This document shows, in pieces, positions 22,322-34,080 of a DNA stretch of 64,000 nucleotides; within the stretch, counting starts at the first letter, position 1, and every line of letters begins with the position of its first letter. Origin of the DNA: Ptychodera flava (taxonomy: Eukaryota > Hemichordata > Enteropneusta > Ptychoderidae); assembly GCF_041260155.1 (NCBI RefSeq), contig NC_091928.1, forward strand, positions 45,238,637 to 45,302,636, given 5' to 3'. The notes beneath the pieces are model-generated. The model saw only the letters and a list, made by a program, of their open reading frames with translations, had not been told where the DNA came from and did no database searches. Both the position numbers and the translations under genes were made by a program.

Positions 22322-24575
22322 AACACGCCTATTAAATATTGATGAAAAAACAAAAGTATTTCGATCAAGTTGACTTTTTTGGCCAAAGTTTATAACAAAT
22401 CACTCTTCAATGACTTTAATCTGGAACCTTTCCTCTTAGACTATAATGATTATAAAAGTCTTCATTATGATTTTTTCGATTATGATTAGGATTAATCTTT
22501 GGGAGAGCTGTACACCTGTGAAAATTACTTTCAGGTTCAAAGAGGTTATAAAAAATCAAAAGCAAAGAGTACCCCTTTTTCTTATTTTAACTTTGTTATT
22601 ATGAGCAAATAGATGAGTTTGCTCTTGGAGTTTCACCAACGCATTCTGCGGGTTTTAACGCCTTCGGTCATAGAGCTGTTTGATGTTCCAACTCCATTTG
22701 TTCACCAGCGTCCCTGATTTCTTTTAGGGTAGGTTATCGGGTTATCGGGGCAAATGCATCGTACAGAACGATTATGTCCCTTTAGTCGAAAACTCATTGT
22801 GCAAAAATATGCTACCCGCATATGTGATATCACTGATAATTCCTGCCAGGTGAACTTTCCCTCAACCTTAAGAGTTCACATTCAAGAACATTTTACTCTG
22901 TGTAAGGAAATCTTTTCGTTTTTATTATTTCTTGTGAGATGTAAATAGTATTATGACATTGCAGGTTAACTCTAGGTCAATTGAAACTTACCCGATGAAA
23001 CAATTCTTGTTGGAGGGGCTCTGCTTTCTCTAAGGCAAAAAATAAAAAGACTGCGAGGCGTGGATAACTGTAACTAGTCTGTAATAATTTTTACACTGCC
23101 AACCCAAACTGTTCAGGAGCCAACAAAGGTAAGCTAGGTAAAAAAGGCGTTTAAAATGAAATAGCAACCAAACATCGACAAAGTGAGATGAACTTGGTTA
23201 CGTGGACGCCACCGTCTTATTTTGAGTCATTATTAAAGGATTACCAGTCAACAATTATCAGTTTTGAATGCGTCTGCAGCGTGCAATATACTAATACAAT
23301 GGTCTACAGCGGCGCTGTAAGCAGTTTTAGACTGTGGCAATCTATCGTTGTGCAGCTGGACTATCGCAAAACAAAGAGTTGTCTATACCAAGAACTCTAC
23401 ATAGGATTTTTTCATTTCTCTTGATCGATTTCAAAAATCAAATTTGAAATTTGCATATTGTAGAGAGGCGATCCATCACCAGAAGCAACATATTACAGTT
23501 AAAAAGACTGCAAAATTGTCAAACATAAAAGTACTCTGATGGCAACAGATCTCTTTGGTCAAATTATACAATTTACAAAAGGGGAATTGTCTAACGAAAT
23601 GCTTTCTATTCAAACAGACGTGCATCGATAGAAAGAACAGCATAACCTTCGATGAACTCTTCATCTTTCACTTCCACATTCTAACAAGGAATCTCAAACA
23701 CTGCACATTTACCTGTAGCGTAGCAGTCGTTGAAATGTGCATTTTTAGATGCTTTTTAGTCAAATAGCCACTTTCTCTGTCAGACTACAGCTTAAGTGCA
23801 TAAGATTGTTTAACGCCTGGCTCCGTCTTATATAATAATAATAATACATGTTGAGGAGCAGATGGCTAGGTTTACAGGAGATGGCGGCACTAATTTGTCG
23901 CTGACATCTCAGCTTGGCCTGAAAAATATGAATTCATTGCCCCTTTCGACTATTATTTGCATGGAAAGTCATGCTTGAATGTTTAATATGTAAAGTTGTC
24001 TTTCACTGAGTGAACTTGGTTCTCTCAGAATGTTCTAAAAGGAATACAGACATATTTTAAACAAAAGGGATGTCAGGTTTTTACGACGTGGCATCTCTAG
24101 CGTATCACACATGCATCGATTTTGCACTTTGTTGATTGGGTAAGTGCAGAGATTTTAATCGCTGAATTTCGCCAAATAAAAAGACGTAAAATTTCCGAAG
24201 TCATGGGATTGGATGCCCACAAAACTACCTCTCTTTTAACTAACAGTACGTTCAACTGCAAAGGGAAGAACAAAGTTTAGTAGCAGGAGGTGTAAACAGT
24301 TCATTGGCGCAAATGGTTTTGCTGTTATCGATGATCAAGGGTGCGTCTAGTTCTGTAACTGTACTTACCGGGACATACTGGTGGTTTCTGGGGGAGTGGT
24401 AGGTATTACATTGACCATAGCGTTGATGACACTATTTCTATAGTCTGTCTAGTCTCATCCAAAGTATACTGGAAAACAAACAGGACACACCCGACAAGGT
24501 TACTTTTGCTCCACGGTACACCGCCAGCCAGATCTGCAGGCAGGCAAAAGGTCAAGAGGGCAACATTGTGATTTA
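22320..24575. other. Non-coding part of copy 2
   Basis: Collinear with 5740-8318. Frames are not preserved between the copies except the minus-strand 61-codon frame at 24591-24406 with its downstream donor at about 24369. No supported gene. Confidence 0.5.
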
Positions 24576-24898
24576 TTAAGGTAGTATGCACCTCGAAAGT
24601 GAAAGAATTAAACGTCTCTTACCAAATCAAAAATTTAAATTAGGGTTCACCGTGCAAAATTTGGTATACTAGAGGGACAAATTACCTAAGATTTCCCGAT
24701 GTTTGAAATTCAAAATGGCCGCCATTCCCGAGTTAACTCTATGGGGTAATATAAATTTTCGATTCGAAAAACTGAGACGGTAAAATTTGTTCTTATGTCA
24801 GGTGCTTTGAAATGAGGCCCCCACAAGTTATAGATCAGAAAGAAAATGGAAAAGTTTCAGAGTCAGAATATCTGTCCCCGAGGTGCGTTCTACCTTAA
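24576..24898. mobile_element. MITE with TTAA target sites, copy 2
   Basis: TTAA at 24576-24579 and 24895-24898. Inverted ends are GGTAGTATGCACCTCG and CGAGGTGCGTTCTACC (two mismatches). It is orthologous to 8319-8657 and therefore older than the segmental duplication. Confidence 0.75.
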
Positions 24899-25007
24899 TT
24901 GTGACAGGTAAATATATTTCACTAAATTTACAAACTTAACTTCATCAACTTTAACTGAGTAAGTGTACCTATTGTTATTTTCTCTATATATTTCTACAGT
25001 ACTTTAA

Positions 25008-25190
25008 AGGTATACCGTCACATGTTCCAATTTGCCACAGTTACCATGGAAAGAGAAAATCTAACAAATCACAGATTTTAAGCGGGTGGCTGCTTTTTAA
25101 AAACAGCGCCCTGACATGGGCATTTTGAAGACCAAGGCACGCCCCTTGACCATATATGGGCAAATTTAGATTACACGTGACTGTATACCT
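25008..25190. mobile_element. Small MITE with a proven empty site
   Basis: Inverted ends AGGTATACCGTCACATG and CACGTGACTGTATACCT, flanked by TTAA at 25004-25007 and 25191-25194. Copy 1 has exactly one TTAA in the same context (8757-8760), so the element inserted after the duplication and duplicated TTAA. It has no coding capacity. Confidence 0.88.
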
Positions 25191-25460
25191 TTAAAGAAAA
25201 TATATTGATCACCCCGAATCTCTCCATTATTTATCGCAACTTTGTGTCAAGAAGTCCATCTTTTACCTTATGAGCTAATGATGGATTTAGAAATCAAATA
25301 GCAACATTTGTTTTTCATAATTATAAAGCGGGCAGCCCCTGCGACAAGGGAAAAGTAGAAATCATATATTTTTGAGTCCAAGGTGCTGTAAATCTTATAC
25401 CTATTCGTACATGTTATACCTAATGAACGGCTAATGCGACAATACGTAATGGAGTGCAAT

Positions 25461-26066
25461 ACGTAATGGAGTGAAAGCTGCTTTTTCGTGTTGGAAAAGA
25501 AAACTAATAAAGGCAAATTTGTCATATATGTTTCTGTGGTCTGAAAGAAAAATAAAAAGGTCGGTTCATCACCTGTGCACAATGGGTTTAGATTAAACTT
25601 ACAAAATTAGCTTCACAGGGCTTATCAGGAGATGTGATCAGAACCGAGCAAAAAGTCAGTCTGTCTTGGCTTCTGTCCGTGATTTTGGTGAGGACATTAT
25701 TCCTCTTTGTTACTACTAATGAGTTTCTTTAAATGACTTTCTGACCCTGTCATTAGCAAGTTAACAGAAAATCAAGATAACATTGAAAATTCAATACCGT
25801 GGAAGGAAGCTAGTATAAGCGCAATTTTAAAGTATGATTTCAAAATTAAAATAGTGCATAGTCACTGAAAACAATGTTTATATCATATATAAACAATCTT
25901 TATATCATATATAAATATCATGAAACGACCGGTATTGTCTCAGTTCTCCTCTTAGAAAGAGAGAAGTTGTAATTTACAACTTCGCAACATATTCGTTATT
26001 TATATTCTGTGTTATCACCTCTAGTTTCTTGTACTCTCCTAAAGCTTTCACCTTTGTATTCATTCA
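25461..26066. other. Non-coding, no feature seen
   Basis: Beyond the edge of segment copy 2. A doubled TATATCATATATAAA motif near 25890 is the only repeat noticed. Confidence 0.5.
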
Positions 26067-26772
26067 CAGAGTAATATCATGGACAGAGTGGCAACACTTG
26101 CATGCCTTTTGTTCCATGGTCGTCTCGGTAGACTATTGGCTTTTCATATTAAAATGAGCTTCAAAGGTGTTAAACTTTTTGGAGGCTTGGTTTGTGGTTG
26201 ATAATTACACGAGATTATGCGAAACATACGACGAAATGGCATCGTACTGCCAGTCGCGTAGCAACCATAGTTACTTTGTGAGCTCTCAGGCCAGAAACAC
26301 TGCCTCACGCCAATCAAAACATAACACGCCAGCAGTTTCATAAACATGTCCTTTCTTGGCGCACGTGTAAAAGACGGTGTGACTGACCGTAAAACCATTG
26401 AGTAAAACCAGACAGTATCGATAAAGACTTTCAAATTTGGTTCAAACACACTCATTATATATTCATGAAAATATGAGAGGAATTTTTAAAACGGTAAAAC
26501 CCACTTTCCTGAAGCTCAAAACACTCGCGTTTTCGCCAGCACATCAATTCCGATCAGCACCACACGACAACTACAACACAAGCTTTGTCGAAGATACTTT
26601 CGCTTAACAATTGGTGAAAATCCGAAAATTACCGAAGGGTGCATGGTCGGCACTCTTCGGAAAAGAGAGCCAAGAGCTTCGTGAGGCGAGGCAAACACGG
26701 ATTGCTTACGTAACCGCTTCACGCCTTAAACAATAGCTGTTGCCACTCTGTTTATGATATTACTCTGTGATT
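26067..26772. mobile_element. TIR element, about 0.7 kb, non-autonomous
   Basis: About 31-bp ends: CACAGAGTAATATCAT then ACAGAGTGGCAAC on the left, the same inverted on the right with two differences. ATTCATT stands immediately outside both ends (a 7-bp match, compatible with an 8-bp hAT or P type target duplication). The inside carries minus-strand frames of 103 and 68 codons with no motif I recognise; I do not call them genes. Confidence 0.75.
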
Positions 26773-29060
26773 CATTTCAGGGGTCCACAATGATTGTGGG
26801 TCAGTAATATAGAGAACAACAACTATAGAAAATCGTTGAAAGCAACAGCTACTGTCCTTTGATATTAAGCTTTATCAACAAATGAGAAAGTTTAACAGAC
26901 TGTCAGTGAGCAAATCAAAGATTCGTTAACATTCAACTTGATGGTTGATAATATTCCAATTACACACTTAGATGTTTGGGTCATGGCTTTTATCTCTGCT
27001 TGAGTGATAAACAGAAACTTTATACGCCATATCTGGTCATACACAGAATGTGGGACATGCATTCACAGTTCATTCAAAATACTTTATTCACAATTTTTAC
27101 ATGTCAAATTTTCTTTGCCTATAACCAACTCAAGCGTTGTTCATACTGCATAATACTTCCACGCCATTTATATTTCAGCAAAGTTGCATAAATGATCGAC
27201 AGTACATTTTAATTGTTGTTTATCAATATATTGTGACTGAAATAAAGATTCGATGCGATTTAAAAACAGTGTAGGCAAACTGACGACTTCTTTGGACAGC
27301 GGTCGATCATGCAGTACAGAACTATTATAGTAAAGAAAACCGCGGCTTCGTGTAAAGAATGGCAACTATAATATGAATTTCGATGCTTTTTTGACGGTAT
27401 CATTTTACGTTCACATATAATGCTGCATCTGAAAGTATTAGATCCCCATCCTTTCACCTTTTATCGATATTTACTGTTATTCCCATCCAGAGGCTTTTAC
27501 CGGGATATCCCCCACCAACCAGCGTAGCATAGTATTACAGAAACGGGTGATCCTATAAGGGTTGGGTTTGAGAAATGTTACTCCAGGGCCGTAAAATGTC
27601 TTAAAATAGCTTTCGTCGTTTTAGAAAATCAAATCATTACTTGGAAAGTGAGAAACCTGGTGCACGTGTTTCTGTCCAATGTGGTTTCACTGTAAGTTAC
27701 ACTAAGACAAAAAAGAGATTGTTCAGATCTTCTTAGCATAGCCTTTTCGTGTCTGATTACTGTATGATAATCGGCAGATGTATTATATGCCTTCTTTGCT
27801 GAAATATGCCTGTACATGTTTTTACTTTGCAATCCAGGGTCGTCATCGGAAAATAACTTTTGACGTCAAAACATGACCGTCTATGTCAAATCAAAGTTAA
27901 AAGTTGCCATGAAACAGGTAAGAAATGATCTTTATTTTGTCTGCGAAATACCAAGCCGAGATGACATTGCCGAAAATTACTGCCACCCTCTCCGGTATAC
28001 TGAGCAATCTTCTCCAAAACATATAATACAATATATTTGTCGAGACGGGACCGGTTGTTATACTCTATTGCAAAGAAGCTTAGAGTCTATAACAGAGATT
28101 GCGTCGGTAACAGAGGTGGCGGCGGTTTAATTAAAAGACCACCAAACGTAAGGCCACTCTTCGATGCATTGGCACTATTTCATTATTTCAGTATTATTTG
28201 GATTAGCCTTCCTGTTTATTGTAGGAAATTAACTAGTATTAGCAAGTATTCAAAAAGTTAAGCATTGTTTTATCCTACAACAACAACAAAAAGTCTTTTT
28301 TTTTTAATTTCACAAAAATTGGATGAACATTAAATATTTGCTGGGCAATACGCATGAATTAAATTCAAAATATACTTTAAGGAAAAATTATGTGCTTTCC
28401 AATTTTAAAGGAATTCCTAATTTATTTCGGTAAGCGTGAAAATTTACATTTAAATAATGGGAAGGAAAAAATCCGCCCTGCTCGAGTTTTTGAAAATGCT
28501 AAGAAAGCAACATTTCAATTTTTCTACCCGGCCCTCTAGTGGCCATTTAGTGTGATTTTCAGAAGCAGAGGAATTCCAATTAACTTCAAACATTGAATAG
28601 GTTGGAATACGTCGGTCAAATTTCAGTTAATCCGTATGGGCATAATGTTCTTTGAATCAATATACTCGGTTCAAATGCATATCATTTCACAGGACAGGTT
28701 TAGATGCACAGGCACTATTTCGCTATTGCCTTATAATGGGTATTAAGATTGTATGTAGCGACTCAATATTATGTGGAAAAAGAGGAACTACGGGCACACA
28801 CTGAAAGAGATGCAGTTAGTTTTATAAAACTGCAAAAGCTATTTATCATAATAAATAAATCAATGTATTTTCAATTGACCCTTTGTCTACCTCCATTTCT
28901 ACCTTGTGACGCATCACAAACCAAAAGTAGCCGGAGCAGGTGTTTTTGTCTTGTTCTACGGTGTATCGTGCAGAGATTCGACTTGGAAAAGGTATCATCA
29001 TACCTGACTTCAGTATAATACTTGTCATTTCTGAAGCCTTTCACGATGTAAGTATAATTT
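26773..29060. other. Non-coding region with duplicated 5'-exon-like pieces
   Basis: Two related stretches, about 27840-28220 and 29150-29310, share GATGACATTGCCGAAAATTACTG-like sequence and ACCGG..GTTAT motifs. A consensus TGACGTCA (CRE-like) lies at 27861-27868. A good donor, CACGAT/GTAAGTATAA, lies at 29046-29047 and resembles the one at 32429. These may be promoters or untranslated first exons of the plus-strand SNARE genes; this is inference. No coding domain seen. Confidence 0.3.
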
Positions 29061-30300
29061 ATTTTGTGTTCAGATTACACTTTATTGTTATCTCTTCACC
29101 TGCCTCTTGGCACGGGTTATTTGCCTACCATAAACAGCGTGTGAATTGACTCAATTACCGTGGTCCGAGACCAATATGACATTGCAGAAAATTACTGTTA
29201 CTATTTTCGGCAAACTGAGCAAACTAATTGTCCGGGCGTTGGAGACGGAACCGGCCGTTATCCAAGATGGCACAAAAGTTTAACCAAGGGAAATGGCGTC
29301 GGTTCAACATAAAGACCGAGTGTTTGACGTCTCGTGGTCAATATTTGACAAACCATAGAGTTACTCTAACATAAGCAAGCGATGCAATATGTGTTAATCA
29401 AACAATCTGAGTCAGTTGATTTTGAAATGTCGTCACCAAAACAAATATTACAACCGTTTTAAGAATTAGATAACAAAGCTACTGCTTTGAAATTCAATTA
29501 AACAACTGTAGCTAGCTGGCAAAGTCGACAACATTAACAGAGTCAGATGACACAAGATCGGCTTTTACTCTGCATGTGGGCAGTCAAAGTAAACTAACGG
29601 AAACTACCAATGCATAACACACTACACTGACAGCTCAGTCTGGTTTGAAATATTTTACTGCCGGAAAACAAAATACCGGTATTACAAACGTTTAAAATGA
29701 TACCAATATAAGGGGAGAACCATTTGATTTCTGGGAGGGGGTATGGAGCAAGTGGGTATGGGAGTATTGTTTTCTCCAGTCAGAGTGACAGCAATTTTTT
29801 TCTACTGTCAGAACTGCATCATTTTTTTTCAAATTGAGTAGCAGTGCAAATTGTTTTATTAATTGGTCATCAAAGTTTGTAATGCGTTGTTCATAACTAA
29901 ACCACACCATTGGCTCAAAGCTGTACCTATAACTAACTTGTTCTGTGCAAGTAGAAAGAACTTGCAGTTTGTATGAAAGATGTCTACCAACCATACTTCT
30001 GTTGCTTAATTTTTATGTACAAGAGGTAGCTTGTAAAATATCTCTGAGGAGCTAAATGATCTGGGGAGTGCTGTACTCCTGACCCTTGTGAATTGAAATT
30101 TTTGAGGGGTGCAACTCGCTGCACCCTACGTTCAAACTCACGTTTGAATATTCTATCGACAAAATCTCACACCTTGACTTAACGGTCTTCGAAGGTCAGA
30201 GAAGAAGGCTGGATTTTAAAACTAACACAAAATTAACCGGCACATTCCAATATTTTATTGAGAAATTCGTGTCACCCAAGCGGCACTTTCAAAGATCTCA
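29061..30300. other. Non-coding, no supported gene
   Basis: Apart from the repeat of the 27.9-kb motif, I see no splice-bounded exon, known domain or clear mobile element. Confidence 0.45.
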
Positions 30301-30830
30301 TTAAAGGTGAACTCCTTCGATATGCTTGCACATGCAGCAACAACACGGACTTAGTGAAAAAGGTCAATTTTTCACACAAAACCTCACCAACGAGATTATA
30401 AAACGGAAAAATCTCGTATCAAACAACCAATTTAAGCTAACAAAGAGTCAGCTATATGTCACCGGTAAAGATAAGAGGAATGACGTCACAACAAACTGGC
30501 ACACACAACGACCTCGAGTCAGTCCTTTCATCCAAACCAGCTTAATCAAACAATGTTAAAAATAACTGGGAAATAATAGAGGCCGATCAAACACTGGTCA
30601 AAGTTTTTCCAGAAAAACCAACTATAGCATATAAGAGGAATAATCACGAAGAGTCTAACCAACAAACCACTCAAATTCAGACCACAACATAACCATACTA
30701 ACTCTGATGAACAATCGCTACAATCAAACTAACATGTGGGAAAACAAAACAATCCGAGCAACTGATGAAGGAACCGCACTTTGGTTCCGAAACACCGTTA
30801 AGACGAATCACTCTAACATATAACCGGTTT
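30300..30830 (+). mobile_element. Penelope-like element, decayed 3' part (fossil)
   Basis: The translation contains WEIIEADQTLVKVFPEKPT and a following IAYKRN, which match the C-terminal side of the metazoan RT family whose active site is preceded by GIPMGTNCAPL and RYIDD. I take that family as Penelope-like. Just downstream, 30762-30792 reads CTGATGA, a 7-bp stem with loop, then GAAA: a hammerhead-ribozyme-like core, known from Penelope-like elements. A related but weaker tail lies at 47525-47640. The piece is fragmentary and broken. Confidence 0.55.
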
Positions 30831-32295
30831 TCCCCAAGGGACCCAGATCACATGACCAGGGTCAAAGCACTATCGATTTATCGGAGTCTATGCATGTTTC
30901 TCCATATTATAAAACCACATTGATCGATTCAATATACCGCATCATTAAATAGGTAGAAAATTAAATGATGTCTGACGTTTCCCTCACTTTACATATATTC
31001 ATTAAAAATTTCAACAAACGAAACCAGATTGGAAATTGTAGTTTATTTACTACTTCAAATTATAGAACACTTTTCTGGCAAAATCAACTCTGATCAGTAG
31101 TATACCTGCTTTTCTTTAAAACAGTCAATTCCTTTAAGTTCTCAGGGAAGGTGTTACCTTTTGTTGTCAGAGAAACAAGGCTCACATATTGTATTTCATT
31201 ATATTGTTCCTCAATTTTTTATTGTCAACTTGTACATCTTCCTAACATATTTATATTGAGAGAATAATATATTGGTATTAACACTAGTTTATAGACTCCT
31301 GTCTTGTGTTTTAAATTTTCACAATTTACAAAAGTCAAATAGTCCCTAGATATTGCCTATGCCATCGAGATATTGCAACAGAAATCCTGAAATATGATTT
31401 TTTGGGTCAGAAAAGGGAAGGAAAACATTCAGTGCACTGAGGTGTAAAGAAGACCTACGTAGTGCATGCTTATATCATAAGTGCTTGAAAAAGACATAAA
31501 AATTGCTTGCGGTAAAAACATTTGCGCCGCCTATGGCGGCGCGCCAGCCAGCAAAGAATACACGAGAATAAAGTTTGCAAATTTTGCTCATTTCATGTGC
31601 ATTGTGACATTTTTTTCACTTCTGTCTGTAATGACTTTTTTTCTCAAGCCATTACAGGATCAATTTTTTTTCTTCTATTTCACCTGGTGACAATTTTTTT
31701 CTCAAAATCCTCCATACACCATTATCTATCCTCATTCTTAAATGGCATGGGTGGAAAGAGTGACACTCAAAAAGGTGATTAAAAACATAATTAGCAAAAT
31801 TAAATTGCGTCTTAATCAAAATGTAAGAACTTTATTGCCAAACAAAATAGTCGTTTTGTTGTATAGGATTTAAAAAAAACGTTAAAATTTCAGAAACTTT
31901 GACTCACCCAGAGTGGAGTTGAATTCTTTGGAAATCTTGACATTTGGAGAAAAGAGAAGCCAGGACATTGGCTAGTCTGCATACATTGCAACTTTGTCAC
32001 GCAACTTACGACTGCTTGACAAGCTTAAAGGTGAACCTAAGGCTGATGAAAATAAATGTAAAAAAACCCGCAAAAATACGCGACGATAATGCATACAACA
32101 CAGTGTATAAAACAGAACTGTAAACAAAATAACTGGCACTAACATTCCATTCAGAACTGTACACATATGTCACTGTTATATTAATCTGTCAAAACTGTGC
32201 ATTGCTGAACTAAAAGTCAAACCACAGAACTGTTGCTTTACAATAATATACTTTAAGTATAATTTATTGATGCTCTACCCACTTGATCCATTGCT
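30831..32295. other. Non-coding, with one GC-rich hairpin
   Basis: A perfect GCGCCGCC/GGCGGCGC hairpin sits at 31533-31551 in otherwise AT-rich DNA. No coding exon or repeat recognised elsewhere in the stretch. Confidence 0.45.
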
Positions 32296-32316
32296 TACTT
32301 GTGGGTCGCAGCGCCA

Positions 32317-32429
32317 ATGTACGCGGATCGGTTGTGTTCGTGCTTCGGTGGACTTTGGTACATAATCGACATTTTACCAATCATCGTTCACTCCATTGTC
32401 ATACCCGTCATTCCTGAATCTTACACCAT
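32317..32429 (+). other. Candidate 5' exon for a plus-strand SNARE gene
   Basis: The sequence ends CTTACACCAT/GTAAGTATT, a strong donor after two bases of a codon. The SNARE exon of gene C begins with G, which would complete ATG, so the intron would split the start codon. Alternatively an upstream ATG at 32317 keeps an open frame of 37 codons into the donor. A similar donor context is at 29046. Which SNARE exon it joins cannot be told. Confidence 0.3.
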
Positions 32430-32795
32430 GTAAGTATTTTAACACGTTTGAGAATTAGAAGCACCGATGACAAATGACCAACTGCGAAATTTTTTGCACC
32501 GGCGCATTTTTTACCCCAGATACAAAGCTTTGTTAAACCTTTGTTCATTTCTAGTTTCACTTCTGTATACAGTTGTCAGTTGGAAAAAAAAACATAAATT
32601 TATGGCCATACTTACCGCTTGTATTTGGCAAATACCAGTGATTGATATATCAGTCTGCATAAGATTGGATTTATACTGCTCTAATCTTGCCAGTAAACAG
32701 CGTAAAAAATTTATGCGATTTCCAAAGCCAAAGACGGACTATTTCCTCATGGGTGGAATAATTTTGCTATGTACATTGTCCTTGCAACTGATCGA

Positions 32796-32797
<2 letters not shown>

Positions 32798-32842
<45 letters not shown>
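32798..32842. repeat. (ATT)n microsatellite
   Basis: About 15 ATT units. Confidence 0.95.
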
Positions 32843-32843
<1 letters not shown>

Positions 32844-34080
32844 AGAGTACGTTTGTTACCTATTGACTTTCATCGAGAGTGTCCAGCTATTACGGCTGGG
32901 GTTGGCTGGCAAAATCCAGGGGATTCACCTTAAATGTGAACCCTGCAAAGCAGGGATCGTGCGTTTTTCAAAAAGCACAGGGGGGAGTCAACTGATTTTC
33001 ATAATTGTCCATTCCGTCAAAAAGCAGTTCAAAACTATTCTGTTTAATGAAAATTGTTCCCTGCATGATTTCATCTCTAAAGTCAATTCAGTGTAAATCT
33101 GAATAAAAGTATATGTATTATCTGTCACATTAACATCTTGCCTTCGTAACTTGCCGGTTTTTTCCTCGAGGGTCTATGGTTTAGCTCATTCCACCGATGC
33201 TAAAATACTGTTTAAGCACTGATAGCAGTGGTAAAACGGGCCCCTAAACCAGCATTTTCGAAAATTGCCCAGTCGGCGCGTTTGAACGTACCTATCTAAA
33301 CCATAGACCCTCGAGAAAAAGCGGAACAGTCCGCTTTGTTTCAAAGACCGAAGTCCGAATTTTGATACACAGATAAAGTATGGGTCTGTAACTCACCTCT
33401 TGGTGAAAATAAGTTGGGATCAATGTTGTTGTCATTCTTAATTCAGAAACAGAATGCTAACAGAGCGAAATCAAGATCAAAATTTGGTCCAATTTTAATG
33501 TAATGAACCGATGAAATCAGGAAATTTGCCAATATTTCGACTTTCATTCTCTGATTTCAGGGTGGAAAATTAAGGTTGGCCGATAAAGACACCGCCCTGA
33601 ACGTGTTATTCTTAATTCAGAAATACAGCACTTAGAAAATACATTAAAGATAGAAATGTGGTCCAATTTTAATGTAAATGGTCATATGAACGGTGAACAT
33701 TCTTTGATTTCATGAATAATGTCACGGATTCTGATCATTGGCACTTTGCGGCCAGTCCATTTTCTAATTTAGGTATTCCATTAGAAAATAGAATGAAGGG
33801 TAATTATCAAATTTCACATATTTTAGGCAGAAGAAAAAGCGCATTTTGTCCTTTTTTAATCATATTACATTTTGCCTTAGCTAAAGTGTGAGAAATTGGT
33901 AAATAGCCTTATGAGGATGGTACATTGCGGCAAATCAGAATTTTGCTTGGAAAGCTTCATTCGATATTTGAAAATCATAACTTTTTCAAAATTATGCTTA
34001 CCTAATACCTATTTATTTTCCTTTTTAACTTTCTAAAATTAAAATCGCATTTCAATTTATTGATGTCCCCATTTTCCCAG
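32843..34080. other. Non-coding DNA holding one palindromic MITE
   Basis: Upstream of the gene C SNARE exon. Apart from the palindromic element at 33158-33321, nothing recognisable. Confidence 0.45.
33158..33321. mobile_element. Short palindromic MITE
   Basis: Inverted ends CTCGAGGGTCTATGGTTTAG and CTAAACCATAGACCCTCGAG match perfectly, with flanking T and A runs extending the pairing. The middle (about 110 bp) is non-coding. Target duplication not clear. Confidence 0.75.

Larger units (their letters stand above)
10375..25460. repeat. Segmental duplication, copy 2
   Basis: Direct relative of 58-9030 carrying gene B. The extra length comes from a tandem-core element (about 11012-12545), an L2-like LINE complex (about 14500-17450), two linked tandem-core elements (about 17865-19512), TA/GA microsatellites (22010-22316) and a small MITE (25008-25190). 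Copy 2 lacks the foldback MITE and the 1.25-kb tandem duplication of copy 1. Confidence 0.85.

Noticed and set aside
21990-22386. Open frames of 62 to 127 codons of YI, RE or SL repeats on both strands
   Set aside because: They are translations of the TA/GA microsatellite and have no composition of a real protein.
26144-26722. Transposase gene inside the 26-kb TIR element
   Set aside because: The two minus-strand frames are short, overlap no known motif and show no DDE or BED-type residues that I can identify.
32467-32844. 125-codon plus-strand frame ending in poly-leucine
   Set aside because: The tail is the (ATT)n microsatellite, and the front has no recognised motif or splice support.
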